From Bog-473 sp963704355 (GTDB taxonomy: Bacteria > Actinomycetota > Acidimicrobiia > Acidimicrobiales > RAAP-2): 64,000 nucleotides of DNA. The DNA lies in NCBI GenBank assembly GCA_963704355.1, contig OY969891.1, positions 1,550,001-1,614,000 on the forward strand. Reading direction: 5' to 3'. The notes beneath the pieces were generated by a model. That model saw only the letters and a program-made list of their open reading frames with translations, did no database searches and was not told the DNA's origin. This document shows positions 43,403-51,831 of the stretch, piece after piece; position 1 is the stretch's first letter, and each line of letters opens with the position of its first letter. The position numbers were made by a program, and so were the translations under genes.

Positions 43403-43850
43403 ATGTGCGGTCGCCGGGTTGACACCGCGCCAGTACGCCGTCACCCAGGAGGCCGCCACAGAGCCGCCCTTCGCCAACGAATTCTGGGACACCAAGGAGG
43501 CCGGAATCTACGTCGACATCGTTTCCGGGGAGCCCCTCTTCGCCTCCCTCCAGAAGTTCGACAGCGGGAGCGGATGGCCGAGCTTCACGATCCCACTTGA
43601 ACGTGACAATGTGATCGAGAAGCTCGATACTAGCCACCCGATGTTCGGCACAGAGGTCCGCTCGGCCCATGCCGATAGTCACCTCGGTCATGTCTTCGAC
43701 GATGGGCCTCCCGAGGCCGGCGGCTTGCGCTACTGCATCAATTCAGCCGCCTTGCGCTTCATTCCGTACGACGAACTCGAGGCCCAGGGCTACGGGCAGT
43801 ACAAGCGGTTCTTCGAAGAAGCCAATAAGAAAGAGGAGGTAGAGCGATGA
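43377..43850 (+). CDS. msrB: Peptide methionine (R)-S-oxide reductase
   Basis: A 157-aa enzyme that repairs methionine-R-sulfoxide. ATG 43377 follows AAGGAGG. Motifs: GSGWPSF, SHLGHVFDDGP and RYCINS with nucleophile Cys120. The usual zinc CxxC pairs are missing, as in the zinc-free class. It overlaps the SDR gene upstream. With MsrA 1.4 kb downstream it forms a repair set in a cluster whose monooxygenase chemistry could generate oxidants. Confidence 0.9.
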   Translation: MTELYEKDECAVAGLTPRQYAVTQEAATEPPFANEFWDTKEAGIYVDIVSGEPLFASLQKFDSGSGWPSFTIPLERDNVIEKLDTSHPMFGTEVRSAHADSHLGHVFDDGPPEAGGLRYCINSAALRFIPYDELEAQGYGQYKRFFEEANKKEEVER

Positions 43851-43899
43851 AGCAGCGGACTGAGATCGAGCTCTTCCCTAACGTAACTAGGGGGCAGCC

Positions 43900-44394
43900 A
43901 TGAGCGCCACCGAGGCACAGGAGCATGTGCCATTCATCGATTATGAGAACCTGCCCGCACCGACGGAGGGCATTGTCGTCACCCATTTCATTACTGTACG
44001 AAGCGTTGCTCGGTCCCGTGCGTTCTACTCCGAGGTCCTCGGCGGCCAGGTGGTATTGGAGGAGAACCCTTGCATCGTCAAGCTCGCCAACTCATGGGTG
44101 CTCATGAGCCCGGGTGGTCCCCCCACACCCGACAAGCCCGACATCTCGGTCGTGAACTACGAGCCCGGGAACACGGTCACGAGCTTCATGAACCTACGCG
44201 TCGCCGACATCCAGGCGTGTTATGAGCAGTGGAGCTCGAAGGGGGCCGAGTTCGTCACGCCGCCGATCGATCGCCTTGCTGAAATCCGCTGCTACATGCG
44301 AGATCCGGATGGCTACATGATCGAAGTTGGCCAGGCCACCGGAGCCCTCCATGGGGTGCTCGCCAAGAAGCGACCTGAAGACTTGCCCGGCTAA
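43900..44394 (+). CDS. VOC/glyoxalase-fold protein
   Basis: A 164-aa vicinal-oxygen-chelate protein with two beta-alpha-beta-beta-beta halves: THFITVRSVARSRAFYSEVLGGQVV and FMNLRVADIQACYEQWSSKGAEFVTPP, ending RDPDGYMIEVGQ. Metal ligands His29-type and Glu in IEVGQ are plausible. Members include glyoxalase, extradiol dioxygenase and fosfomycin-resistance enzymes; a ring-cleavage role is attractive near an aromatic monooxygenase but unproven. ATG 43900 follows AGGGGGCAGCC. Confidence 0.78.
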   Translation: MSATEAQEHVPFIDYENLPAPTEGIVVTHFITVRSVARSRAFYSEVLGGQVVLEENPCIVKLANSWVLMSPGGPPTPDKPDISVVNYEPGNTVTSFMNLRVADIQACYEQWSSKGAEFVTPPIDRLAEIRCYMRDPDGYMIEVGQATGALHGVLAKKRPEDLPG

Positions 44395-44500
44395 AGGTGA
44401 TGGGCGTCGGCCAGTGGAATGACCAGGGGTCTCGCCGGTGCGACACGACGTTCGAAGCACCAGTCTCTTGCTTGACGGCGACACACGCCAGGAGGCAGCC

Positions 44501-45301
44501 ATGAGAAGAAGTACCGAGGTCCTTACGGAAGGCGAGACCGGCCACGTCTTCGACGACGGACCGCCCGATGAGGGAGGCGTTCGCTTGAGGTTTGTTCGCA
44601 AAAGTCCCCGAAGAGTGGATCCAGATCTTGCGGGCGAAGTGGCTGCGCGTTTCCAGGCCGCTCGAAATGACCACACCAATACAACCGTCTGTGCCGCGTA
44701 CGACCAGCTCGAACGACAGTCAGATGCGATCTTCACCCAATTGACAGATCCTGATCGTCCACTCCATCGCGGTCTCCGAGTCGAGTTCACCCGCTATGAA
44801 AGCCCCTACGATTCCGACGATGAGCTGGTCGGCGCAGTGCGCACTCATGGAGTGCTGGAGATCGCCACGAGCGCCAGGGAACGGGACCGCCGTCACCCAC
44901 TGCTGGGCTGCGACCTCGGCGGCACGTACGACAGATTTCGGGCCGTCCATGACATCGTTGGACATGTGGGCCCATGTCTCGGCTTCGACCGAGACGGAGA
45001 ATTCGCGGCCTGGCTGACTCAGGAGCGACTCTACGTCGGACTCGCCCGGTGGGCTCTGGCCACCGAGCTCCACGCCGAGCACAGCGTCCGGTGGACGACC
45101 GGAACGCTCTCCGACCACAAGGCAACCCTTATCGACGTTGAACTGCTTAACAGGGTTCGGATCGCCTCAACGACCGCTATTACTGCATCAACTCCGCTGC
45201 CTTCCGCTTCGTTCCGTACGAGGATCTCGAAGCCGAAGGCTACGGACAGTACAAGAGGCTCTTCGAAGGAGCCGCCCAAGAAGAGGGAGGAGAATAAATG
45301 A
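44501..45301 (+). pseudogene. Broken msrB paralogue containing a foreign VHDxxGH domain
   Basis: The frame starts at ATG 44501 after GGAGGCAGCC and begins with an MsrB piece (GHVFDDGPPDEGG) that lacks the first 80 or so residues. It then runs into an unrelated 190-residue domain and, in another frame near 45160-45297, resumes as MsrB (RYYCINSAAFRFVPYEDLEAEG..) up to a TAA at 45295. So a foreign segment interrupts a second msrB copy. The insert contains GGTYDRFRAVHDIVGHVGP, GEFAAW and ELHAEHS, candidate metal ligands of a family I have seen only as uncharacterised. Confidence 0.65.
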
Positions 45302-45816
45302 GTCAAGAAACCGAGAAGGCGATCCTCGCCGGGGGATGCTTCTGGGGCATGCAGGACCTAATCCGCAAGCGCCCGGGCGTCATCTCGACCCGGGTGGGTT
45401 ACACCGGAGGTGACGTCGATCACGCCACCTATCGCAACCACGGAAACCATGCCGAGGCGATCGAGATCATCTTCGATCCCGAAAAGACGTCCTATCGCGA
45501 CCTGCTTGAGTTTTTCTTCCAGATTCACGATCCCACCACGCTCGATCGTCAGGGCAATGACGTGGGCGCCAGCTATCGCTCAGCGATCTTCTACCTCGAT
45601 GACGAACAGCGCCGGGTCGCCGAGGACACCATCGCCGATGTGGAGGCGTCGGGGCTGTGGCCCGGCAAGGTCGTCACCGAGGTGACCCCTGCAGGCCCCT
45701 TCTGGGAGGCCGAGCCAGAACACCAGGACTACCTGGAGCACTACCCGAACGGCTACACCTGCCACTTTCCCCGGCCCGGGTGGACCTTGCCGCACCGCAA
45801 GGATGCCGTGGTTTGA
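45298..45816 (+). CDS. msrA: Peptide methionine (S)-S-oxide reductase
   Basis: A 172-aa MsrA with nucleophile Cys14 in GGCFWG and the family segments VGYTGG, YRNHGNHAEAIEI, and FFQIHDPTTLDRQGNDVGASYRSAIF. The final part is shorter than resolving-Cys versions and ends in PRPGWTLP. ATG 45298 begins right at the stop of the broken msrB, so the original msrB/msrA pair was an operon. Confidence 0.92.
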   Translation: MSQETEKAILAGGCFWGMQDLIRKRPGVISTRVGYTGGDVDHATYRNHGNHAEAIEIIFDPEKTSYRDLLEFFFQIHDPTTLDRQGNDVGASYRSAIFYLDDEQRRVAEDTIADVEASGLWPGKVVTEVTPAGPFWEAEPEHQDYLEHYPNGYTCHFPRPGWTLPHRKDAVV

Positions 45817-46045
45817 GTCCATGGCCGGTGGTGGGCGCGAGATTGTATGCAACGCAAGGGCCTTCGTGACCACCGAAACATCAGGCCGTGTCCCTAGGAC
45901 GCCGCTGATTGGAGCAAGCCAACGACAAGCGGGAATCGGGGATCGACTGTGAGATCGAAGTGGTCCCCGTTCAACCTGCGTTTGAAGTCAACCCAACCGA
46001 GTGAAGTACCTGAGTAGCTCGCTAATCACGGGAGGAGCACTATCA

Positions 46046-46777
46046 ATGTCAACGTTGCACGTCGACTCGACCCAATTCCCAATTCGAACTATCACGTTCG
46101 ATAATCCGCCCGCCAACCTCGTCAATCCAGAGATGATCCTCGAGTTGCAGCAGGCCATCACAGACCTAGAGGACGACGTGGATGTACGGGCCGTAATTTT
46201 CGAGAGCGCTCATAGAGAGGTCTTTCTCGGCCCCTATGACCTTTCCCGAGCCGGCGATACTCCTAACGACCCGGGGCCCACCGGGTTGCCAACCTGGCTC
46301 GACCTGACGACACGCCTCACCCGTCTGCCAGTCGTGTCCATTGCGAAGATACGGGGTGCCACCCGCGGTGTCGGCAGCGAGTTTGCATTGGCCTGCGATC
46401 TACGTTTCGCCAGCCTCGAGAGGGCTCACATCGACCAGCCTGAGGTGAGTAAGCGGGTCGTGCCGGGCGGCGGCGCCATCGCCCGCCTGCCCGGACTGTG
46501 CGGGAGGGCCCGAACCCTCGAGATCATCCTTGGTTCGACACCGCTCGGCGGTGCCCTCGCTGATCACTACGGCGTCGTAAACCGTGCCCTACCTGATCAA
46601 GAGCTCGACGGCTTCATAGATGAACTGGCGTCGAGAATCGCCGGCTTCGATAGCCAGGCGATCAGCGAGTCAAAAGCCTTGATCGATGCCGAGACCCTGC
46701 CTAACGACGAGCAGCTGGTGGCCCCGTATCAGGCCTTTTTTGGGTCGGTCGCCCGCCTTGCCTCCTCATGTCGATGA
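46046..46777 (+). CDS. Enoyl-CoA hydratase/isomerase family protein
   Basis: ATG 46046 follows GGAGGAGC; it gives 243 aa. Crotonase-fold features: ITFDNPPANLVN near the N-terminus, IRGATRGVGSEFALACDLRFAS as the oxyanion-hole/active-site region, and LGSTPLGGALADHYGVVNRALP. The usual first Glu (GGG-type E) is not clear, since the position reads DQPEVSKRVVPGGGA, so catalysis as a hydratase is uncertain. It overlaps the flavoprotein gene by 10 bp. Confidence 0.78.
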   Translation: MSTLHVDSTQFPIRTITFDNPPANLVNPEMILELQQAITDLEDDVDVRAVIFESAHREVFLGPYDLSRAGDTPNDPGPTGLPTWLDLTTRLTRLPVVSIAKIRGATRGVGSEFALACDLRFASLERAHIDQPEVSKRVVPGGGAIARLPGLCGRARTLEIILGSTPLGGALADHYGVVNRALPDQELDGFIDELASRIAGFDSQAISESKALIDAETLPNDEQLVAPYQAFFGSVARLASSCR

Positions 46778-48417
46778 GTGACGTGGACAGCCCGTTCCCG
46801 GCCCTCGATACTGCCGAGCTCGCCCTTCTCGGGCCACTGGGTGCGCGGCATCAGGTCGACGCCGGTCACTATCTCTACCGGGCGGGTGACAAGGGCTACG
46901 ACTTCTACGTCGTGCTCTCAGGGCGGGTGGAGATCCTGCTCGATGCCGACGGCGAGGGCCGCCTCATCACAACGCATGGTCCTGGGAAGTTCCTCGGTGA
47001 GCTGAACCTGTTGACCGGGCTGCGGGTGTTCCTGAGCGCCCGAGTGGCCGAGTCGGGTGAGGTACTCGCCATCCCAGTCGAGTCCTTTCGCAGGATCATT
47101 GCGACCCAGCCCGAGCTGAGCGACAAGATCCTGGCCGCCTTCATGGCTCGCCGGGCCGACCTCATCACCGATGCTGCCGCCACGACGCGAGTGATCGGCC
47201 CGCGGTATTCACCTGAGACCCTCCAGATCCGCGAGTTCCTGGCCCGAACCCGCCTGCCCTACGAGTGGCTCGACCCCGACGCCGATCCGCTGGTGGAATC
47301 TCTGCTCGAACAGTTCCAGATCGAGCCGACCGACTTGCCGGTGGTGATCTCTTCCGGCGAGGTCCTACGTCGGACCAGCCCGGGCGCTGTCTCCGAGTAC
47401 CTCGGGCTCACCGTCGCCAATGTGCCGAAGCGGTGCGTCGACCTCGTCATCGTCGGTGGAGGGCCGGCAGGCCTCGCCGCCGCCGTCTACGGTGCATCCG
47501 AAGGGTTGCGCACGATATGTGTCGACATGGTGGCTCCAGGTGGTCAGGCGGGTACGAGCTCACGCATCGAGAACTACTTCGGCTTCCCCACCGGTATCTC
47601 GGGGAGCGAGCTCACTAAGCGTGGGCTGGTGCAAGCAGAGAAATTCGGTGCCAACCTGACCGCTCCCTGCACTGTGGTGGCCCTGCGAGAGCAGGCGGGC
47701 CGTTTCGTCATCGAGTTGTCCGACGGCTCGGAGCTTGTGGCCGGGGCTGTCATCGCGGCCAGCGGTGCGCGTTACAGGCGATTGGAGGTGAATCGGCTTT
47801 CCGAGTTCGAGTCCAGCGGCGTGTACTACGCCGCCACAGACCTCGAGGCGCGTCAGTGTTCTGGCGACCCCGTCGTCGTGGTCGGAGGGGGCAACTCTGC
47901 GGGACAGGCGGCAGTGTTCCTGGCCGAACAGGGGAGCCAGGTGACGGTAGCGATCCGGGGTACGGACCTGAACGCAGGAATGTCTCACTATCTCGTAGAC
48001 CGGCTCGAGGGCCACCCGCGCATCGAGGTGCTGACCCAAACCCAGGTCGTCGGTCTGGAGGGGGAGCAGTGTCTCCGTGCCGTGCGCCTCGCCGGGCTGG
48101 GCCAGGAGAGATCTGTGCGAGTCGCCGGACTGTTCTCCTTCATCGGCGCGGAGCCCGCTTCCGGCTGGTTTTCCGGATGTGCCGCACTCGACGACCGCGG
48201 CTTCGTCCTGACCGACAGATCGCTCCCCGAGAGCCAGCTCGACGGCCGGTGGAGCGATCTGGGCCGACGTCCACTCGCCTTCGAGGCTAACCACCCAGGC
48301 TTGTTCGCGGTGGGTGATCTTCGTTCCGGATCGACCAAGCGCGTGGCCGCCGCCGTTGGTGAAGGTTCGGCGGCCGTGAGATCAGTCCACGACTCTCTGC
48401 GGTTCGTGGGCAGATGA
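46768..48417 (+). CDS. Cyclic-nucleotide-binding / thioredoxin-reductase-like flavoprotein fusion
   Basis: A 549-aa fusion. Residues 20-135 form a CAP-like cyclic-nucleotide-binding fold (GHYLYRAGDKGYDFYVVLSGRVEIL, GKFLGELNLLTG). A short glutaredoxin-like segment covers about 145-215, then a TrxR-like FAD/NAD(P)H domain begins with VDLVIVGGGPAGLAAAVYGAS and later VVVVGGGNSAGQAAVFL, ending LFAVGDLRSGSTKRVAAAVGEG. The CxxC redox motif of real TrxR is absent (AATD in its place), so it reduces something other than thioredoxin. It overlaps the crotonase gene; a role as electron donor in the module is only speculative. Confidence 0.85.
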   Translation: MSMSDVDSPFPALDTAELALLGPLGARHQVDAGHYLYRAGDKGYDFYVVLSGRVEILLDADGEGRLITTHGPGKFLGELNLLTGLRVFLSARVAESGEVLAIPVESFRRIIATQPELSDKILAAFMARRADLITDAAATTRVIGPRYSPETLQIREFLARTRLPYEWLDPDADPLVESLLEQFQIEPTDLPVVISSGEVLRRTSPGAVSEYLGLTVANVPKRCVDLVIVGGGPAGLAAAVYGASEGLRTICVDMVAPGGQAGTSSRIENYFGFPTGISGSELTKRGLVQAEKFGANLTAPCTVVALREQAGRFVIELSDGSELVAGAVIAASGARYRRLEVNRLSEFESSGVYYAATDLEARQCSGDPVVVVGGGNSAGQAAVFLAEQGSQVTVAIRGTDLNAGMSHYLVDRLEGHPRIEVLTQTQVVGLEGEQCLRAVRLAGLGQERSVRVAGLFSFIGAEPASGWFSGCAALDDRGFVLTDRSLPESQLDGRWSDLGRRPLAFEANHPGLFAVGDLRSGSTKRVAAAVGEGSAAVRSVHDSLRFVGR

Positions 48418-48571
48418 TTCTCGGATCCGAGAAAGAAGGAAGGTCCGAATCGAGACTCTTGAGGGAGGGTCCGCAGGACTCCGAGGTCGGTGGTATCCCA
48501 CTGAAATCCCACGAACCCGGTTCAGCGTGTCTGCAGTGAAAAGCAGATCTAAGACTCATGGAGGAAACACC

Positions 48572-49039
48572 ATGACTACTGAAAACGTCCCAGAGCGGTG
48601 GACTATTCGCTCTACATTGGTCGCCGTAACCGACCTAGATCGATCCGTCGCTTTCTACGGGGAGATCGGTCCTTTCGATGAGATCTTCCGCGAGGACGCG
48701 GTCGCGGTGCTCGGTGAGATGTTGCCCGCAACAATCGCACTAATCCTGCGCGAGACGCGGGGCATTCATCGTGGTCGTCATGGCCAACAGTCGCTGGGCG
48801 CGCGTTCGATTCACTTCAATGTTAGATCGCTCGGTGAACTGGATCGGATCGAGTCCGTACTGCGCGGCCGCGACCTCTTTACCTCCCGCCGCCCGATCGC
48901 CGACGGCGCGTCGGACCTCCTGTTCGGACGCGATCCGGACAACTTGCCTCTGGTGTTCATCTGCTACGCCGAGAACAGACCGCTTCAGGCCGACTATTAC
49001 CGGGCAGTTGCCAATCGGGTTTATTCGCTGGACGTCTGA
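48572..49039 (+). CDS. VOC-superfamily protein
   Basis: ATG 48572 follows GGAGGAAAC, giving 155 aa. TIRSTLVAVTDLDRSVAFYGEIG and IHFNVRSLGELDRIESVLRGRDLF followed by LLFGRDPDNLPLVFICY fit the two halves of a VOC fold. Metal ligands are poorly conserved, so it may be a binding protein. It follows the flavoprotein gene by 154 bp without an obvious terminator and is distinct from the VOC gene at 43900. Confidence 0.7.
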   Translation: MTTENVPERWTIRSTLVAVTDLDRSVAFYGEIGPFDEIFREDAVAVLGEMLPATIALILRETRGIHRGRHGQQSLGARSIHFNVRSLGELDRIESVLRGRDLFTSRRPIADGASDLLFGRDPDNLPLVFICYAENRPLQADYYRAVANRVYSLDV

Positions 49040-49047
49040 CACCGCCA

Positions 49048-49212
49048 ATGAGCCCGAAATCCAAAGCGACCAGCCTGTCAGATGATGCGAGGGTGGTACT
49101 CGACTTTTCTGGCGTCACATCGTTCGACAACCTTGGCCTTGAGGCTGCCTTAGGACTCGTGGAGACGGTGCGATCTTCTGGAGGAAGGGTATCGGTTGGC
49201 GATAAAACGTGA
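49048..49212 (+). pseudogene. Truncated STAS-domain gene
   Basis: A 54-codon frame begins with ATG 49048 and reads VVLDFSGVTSFDNLGLEAALGLVETVRSSGG, the central strand-helix of an anti-sigma-antagonist STAS domain, and stops shortly after. The phosphorylatable serine position is Asn or Asp here (SFDNLG instead of SiDSaG), and N- and C-terminal strands are absent. It is probably a relic. Confidence 0.5.
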
Positions 49213-49284
49213 CGAGGCGGGAGGTCAGTTGAGAGCGCGAACGGCGCTCCTGAGGATCCATCATGGAAGTAGCTGGAGGTGGTC

Positions 49285-49545
49285 ATGTCAGATCAGCTGA
49301 GAAAGGGCAATATCCGAACATTCGTCCAGCGAGGTAACGGTCTGCCGCTGGAAGAGAGAACCGTGGATCTCGGTTGGAAAGCGGTCATAGTTGACGATAC
49401 GCCGGACCGACAGGCGTTGTTCTTCACGTTCGACGGTCCCGGCACACTTACACTCCGTGATGCGTCAGGCCAAGAAGGCCGTCACGTTGCTCCTGCCGCG
49501 GATGCAATTTTCGACAAGGGTCCGATATTTGCATGGATTGAATAG
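49285..49545 (+). CDS. Small hypothetical protein
   Basis: ATG 49285 follows GGAGGTGG (GTG 49279 is an alternative), giving 86 aa. Beta-rich (WKAVIVDDTPDRQALFFTFDGPGTLTL); no recognised family. The even beta pattern and good ribosome site favour a real gene. It is followed by a long uncoded stretch. Confidence 0.45.
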   Translation: MSDQLRKGNIRTFVQRGNGLPLEERTVDLGWKAVIVDDTPDRQALFFTFDGPGTLTLRDASGQEGRHVAPAADAIFDKGPIFAWIE

Positions 49546-50030
49546 ACGTCTCCGATGCCCAAGCTGGGCCAGGTCTGCCTTGGCTTCATCGCCGAGCCGG
49601 GTCGGCGCTGGAGGATGGTCTACAGACAACAGCTGCAAGCGACCCACTGCTATGGCGGCCTTGGCGTCGTGGGTAACGGCGAAGTTTGCCGTGCTCGACG
49701 CTGGCGCGCTGCGCCTGGCGAAACGCCTCATCCACGCTCACTTGTGTCTGCGCGGAGGCGTCAGGCGCTTCGGCAATACCCCCTTCGGTCGCGGAAAGGA
49801 GTGCGGAGTCGCTGGTCTTCTTCCTCCCCGAGCACCCTGGAATAGTGCAAGCAGTCGGACAGGTCTATGGGTGCGGCCGGGCGCCTGGGACTAATGAGTT
49901 TCAGGGATGCAACGGCTGACGTCGATGATCACACTGGCAGCACTAGCCCCAGCATGGGGCGCACCAGCAATGCCTATCTGATTGCACCCGGCCCTAAAGG
50001 CTTCACTCGGAGCGAGGAGGTTCACTCCAC
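49546..50030 (+). other. Uncoded stretch of about 480 bp
   Basis: Several overlapping open frames exist on both strands, but none has a convincing start, motif or consistent composition. It may be a decayed gene. A ribosome site GAGGAGG near its right end serves lemA at 50031. I see no repeat or RNA gene. Confidence 0.4.
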
Positions 50031-50672
50031 ATGCTTGAGCTAATCGTCATTCTGGTTGTCGTTGTAGTGCTCCTAATTGGCATTTGGGCCGCCTTCAACG
50101 GGCTCATCAAGAGACGCAACCGCACTCAGGAGGCATGGTCTCAGATTGATGTCGAACTCAAGCGGCGTCATGACCTCGTCCCGAACCTCGTCTCAACCGT
50201 GCAGGGATATGCCACGCACGAGCGAGGTACCTTTGAAGCCGTCACCCAGGCTCGTGCGAATGCCGTAGAGGCAGGAGCGACCGGCGATCCCGGGCAGATT
50301 GCGGCGGCTGAAAACGCCCTGACGGGAACACTCCGATCATTGTTCGCAGTCGCGGAGAACTATCCGCAGCTAAGAGCCGTCGAAAGCTTCGTCCAGCTCC
50401 AAGAGACGCTCACTGCAACTGAGGACAAGGTCGAGTATGCGCGGCGCTACTACAACACCAGCGTCCGTGATTACAACATTGGCTTGCAGACGTTCCCGCG
50501 CAGCCTCATAGCGGCTCTGTTCCACTTCAAGGCAGCTTCCTTCTTCGCTGCGCAGGAAGACGAGCGAGCGGTACCACAGCTGAGCCTGTCCAGCTTTGGC
50601 CCGACCGCAAGTGGATCGACAACCTTGGCCCGCCCTTCTGGCAACCCTGACAGCCCGACTGAGCGCAGCTGA
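50031..50672 (+). CDS. lemA: LemA-family membrane protein
   Basis: A 213-aa LemA protein with an N-terminal membrane helix (LIVILVVVVVLLIGIWAAF), then the family signature NGLIKRRNRTQEAWSQIDVELKRRHDLVPNLVSTVQGYATHE. Long helices continue, with VEYARRYYNTSVRDYN near the C-terminal part. LemA proteins have an unknown role, often with HtpX-like proteases, as here 32 bp downstream. The extra 35-residue Ser/Pro tail is atypical. Confidence 0.9.
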   Translation: MLELIVILVVVVVLLIGIWAAFNGLIKRRNRTQEAWSQIDVELKRRHDLVPNLVSTVQGYATHERGTFEAVTQARANAVEAGATGDPGQIAAAENALTGTLRSLFAVAENYPQLRAVESFVQLQETLTATEDKVEYARRYYNTSVRDYNIGLQTFPRSLIAALFHFKAASFFAAQEDERAVPQLSLSSFGPTASGSTTLARPSGNPDSPTERS

Positions 50673-50704
50673 AGCGACGGTAAACCGCACAAAAGGAGAG
50701 GCGT

Positions 50705-51673
50705 GTGTACAGCGAGATCGCCAGTAACAAGCGGCGAAGCGTCGTGTTCATTGGCCTATTCGTGCTTGCCTGGCTAGCCATTGGAGCGATCCTGGGACTT
50801 CTCGTCAGGGCGATCACGCACCACTCGGCCGACGGTCAGCTTTCCCAGACAGCGAACTCGAGTTGGACTCCGATCATTGTTGGAGTGCTGATTGGTGCCA
50901 CTTTGGCCCTCCTTGGGATTCTCTACTCGCTGATTGCTGGAACGCGACTCGTCTTGCGGACATCGGGAGCGTTCCGGGCTGACTCAGCCTCGTACCAGCA
51001 GGTAAATGATCTTGTCGGGGCGCTCGCGATAGGGGAGGGCATACCGACACCGACCGTCTACGTCATCGAGGACTCTTCTCCCAATGCTTTCGCCACCGGC
51101 GTGAGTCCCGACAAGGCGGCGATCACGTTCACGTCGGGCCTTCTTGCCAGCATGAACCGTGAAGAGCTCGAGGGTGTAGTCAGTCACGAGATGAGCCATA
51201 TCAAGAACCATGACATCCGACTTCTCTTGGTGGTGGGGACGCTGATCGGGCTAGCAGCGCTCTTGGCGAGCATCCTTTGGCGAACCGCTTTTTGGGGGAG
51301 TATCGGAGAAGGAGAGGAAAATGGTGGAAGTCAGCTCGTGATCGTCCTTGTCGCCGCAGCGGCGCTGCTAACGGTGGTCGGATTCATCTTCGGCCCGCTC
51401 ATTCGCCTAGCCCTCTCTCGTCGACGTGAGTCGCTGGCTGACGTGAGTGGCGTGGAACTAACGCGCAATCCCGCGGGACTGCTGAGCGCGCTGAAGAAGC
51501 TTCAAAGCAACGACAAGCCCTTTCGAGGAATGAATCACGCGACCGCCCCGATGTGCATCGATGACCCTCTGCAGCATCATGAATCGTGGTACCACCGCCT
51601 ATATGACACGCATCCTCCCATTGAGGAGAGAATCGCCGAGCTCGAGAAGCTGGCAGTGGGGCAAACGGTTTGA
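50705..51673 (+). CDS. htpX: HtpX-like M48 membrane metalloprotease
   Basis: A 322-aa protease starting with GTG 50705. N-terminal helices lie near residues 13-35 and 57-80; the zinc site is GVVSHEMSHIKNH (HExxH), followed by two more membrane helices (about 175-195 and 215-240) and a third-ligand region SRRRESLADVSGVELT. M48B enzymes clear misfolded membrane proteins in stress. The lemA-htpX pair is a common stress pair and could handle oxidative damage in this module. Confidence 0.88.
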   Translation: MYSEIASNKRRSVVFIGLFVLAWLAIGAILGLLVRAITHHSADGQLSQTANSSWTPIIVGVLIGATLALLGILYSLIAGTRLVLRTSGAFRADSASYQQVNDLVGALAIGEGIPTPTVYVIEDSSPNAFATGVSPDKAAITFTSGLLASMNREELEGVVSHEMSHIKNHDIRLLLVVGTLIGLAALLASILWRTAFWGSIGEGEENGGSQLVIVLVAAAALLTVVGFIFGPLIRLALSRRRESLADVSGVELTRNPAGLLSALKKLQSNDKPFRGMNHATAPMCIDDPLQHHESWYHRLYDTHPPIEERIAELEKLAVGQTV

Positions 51674-51831
51674 CATTGGTGATCACCTCGCAGTCGCCAA
51701 CATCGAGCGATCCACCAGAGGCATTCGCATTGACCTGGCCGACTAGAGCGGTCCGAATCGCACCATCTGATATCCCGAACAGAGTGTGCGTCGGAAACCC
51801 TAGCCGACCACCAACCGAGGAGGGTCCTCGC

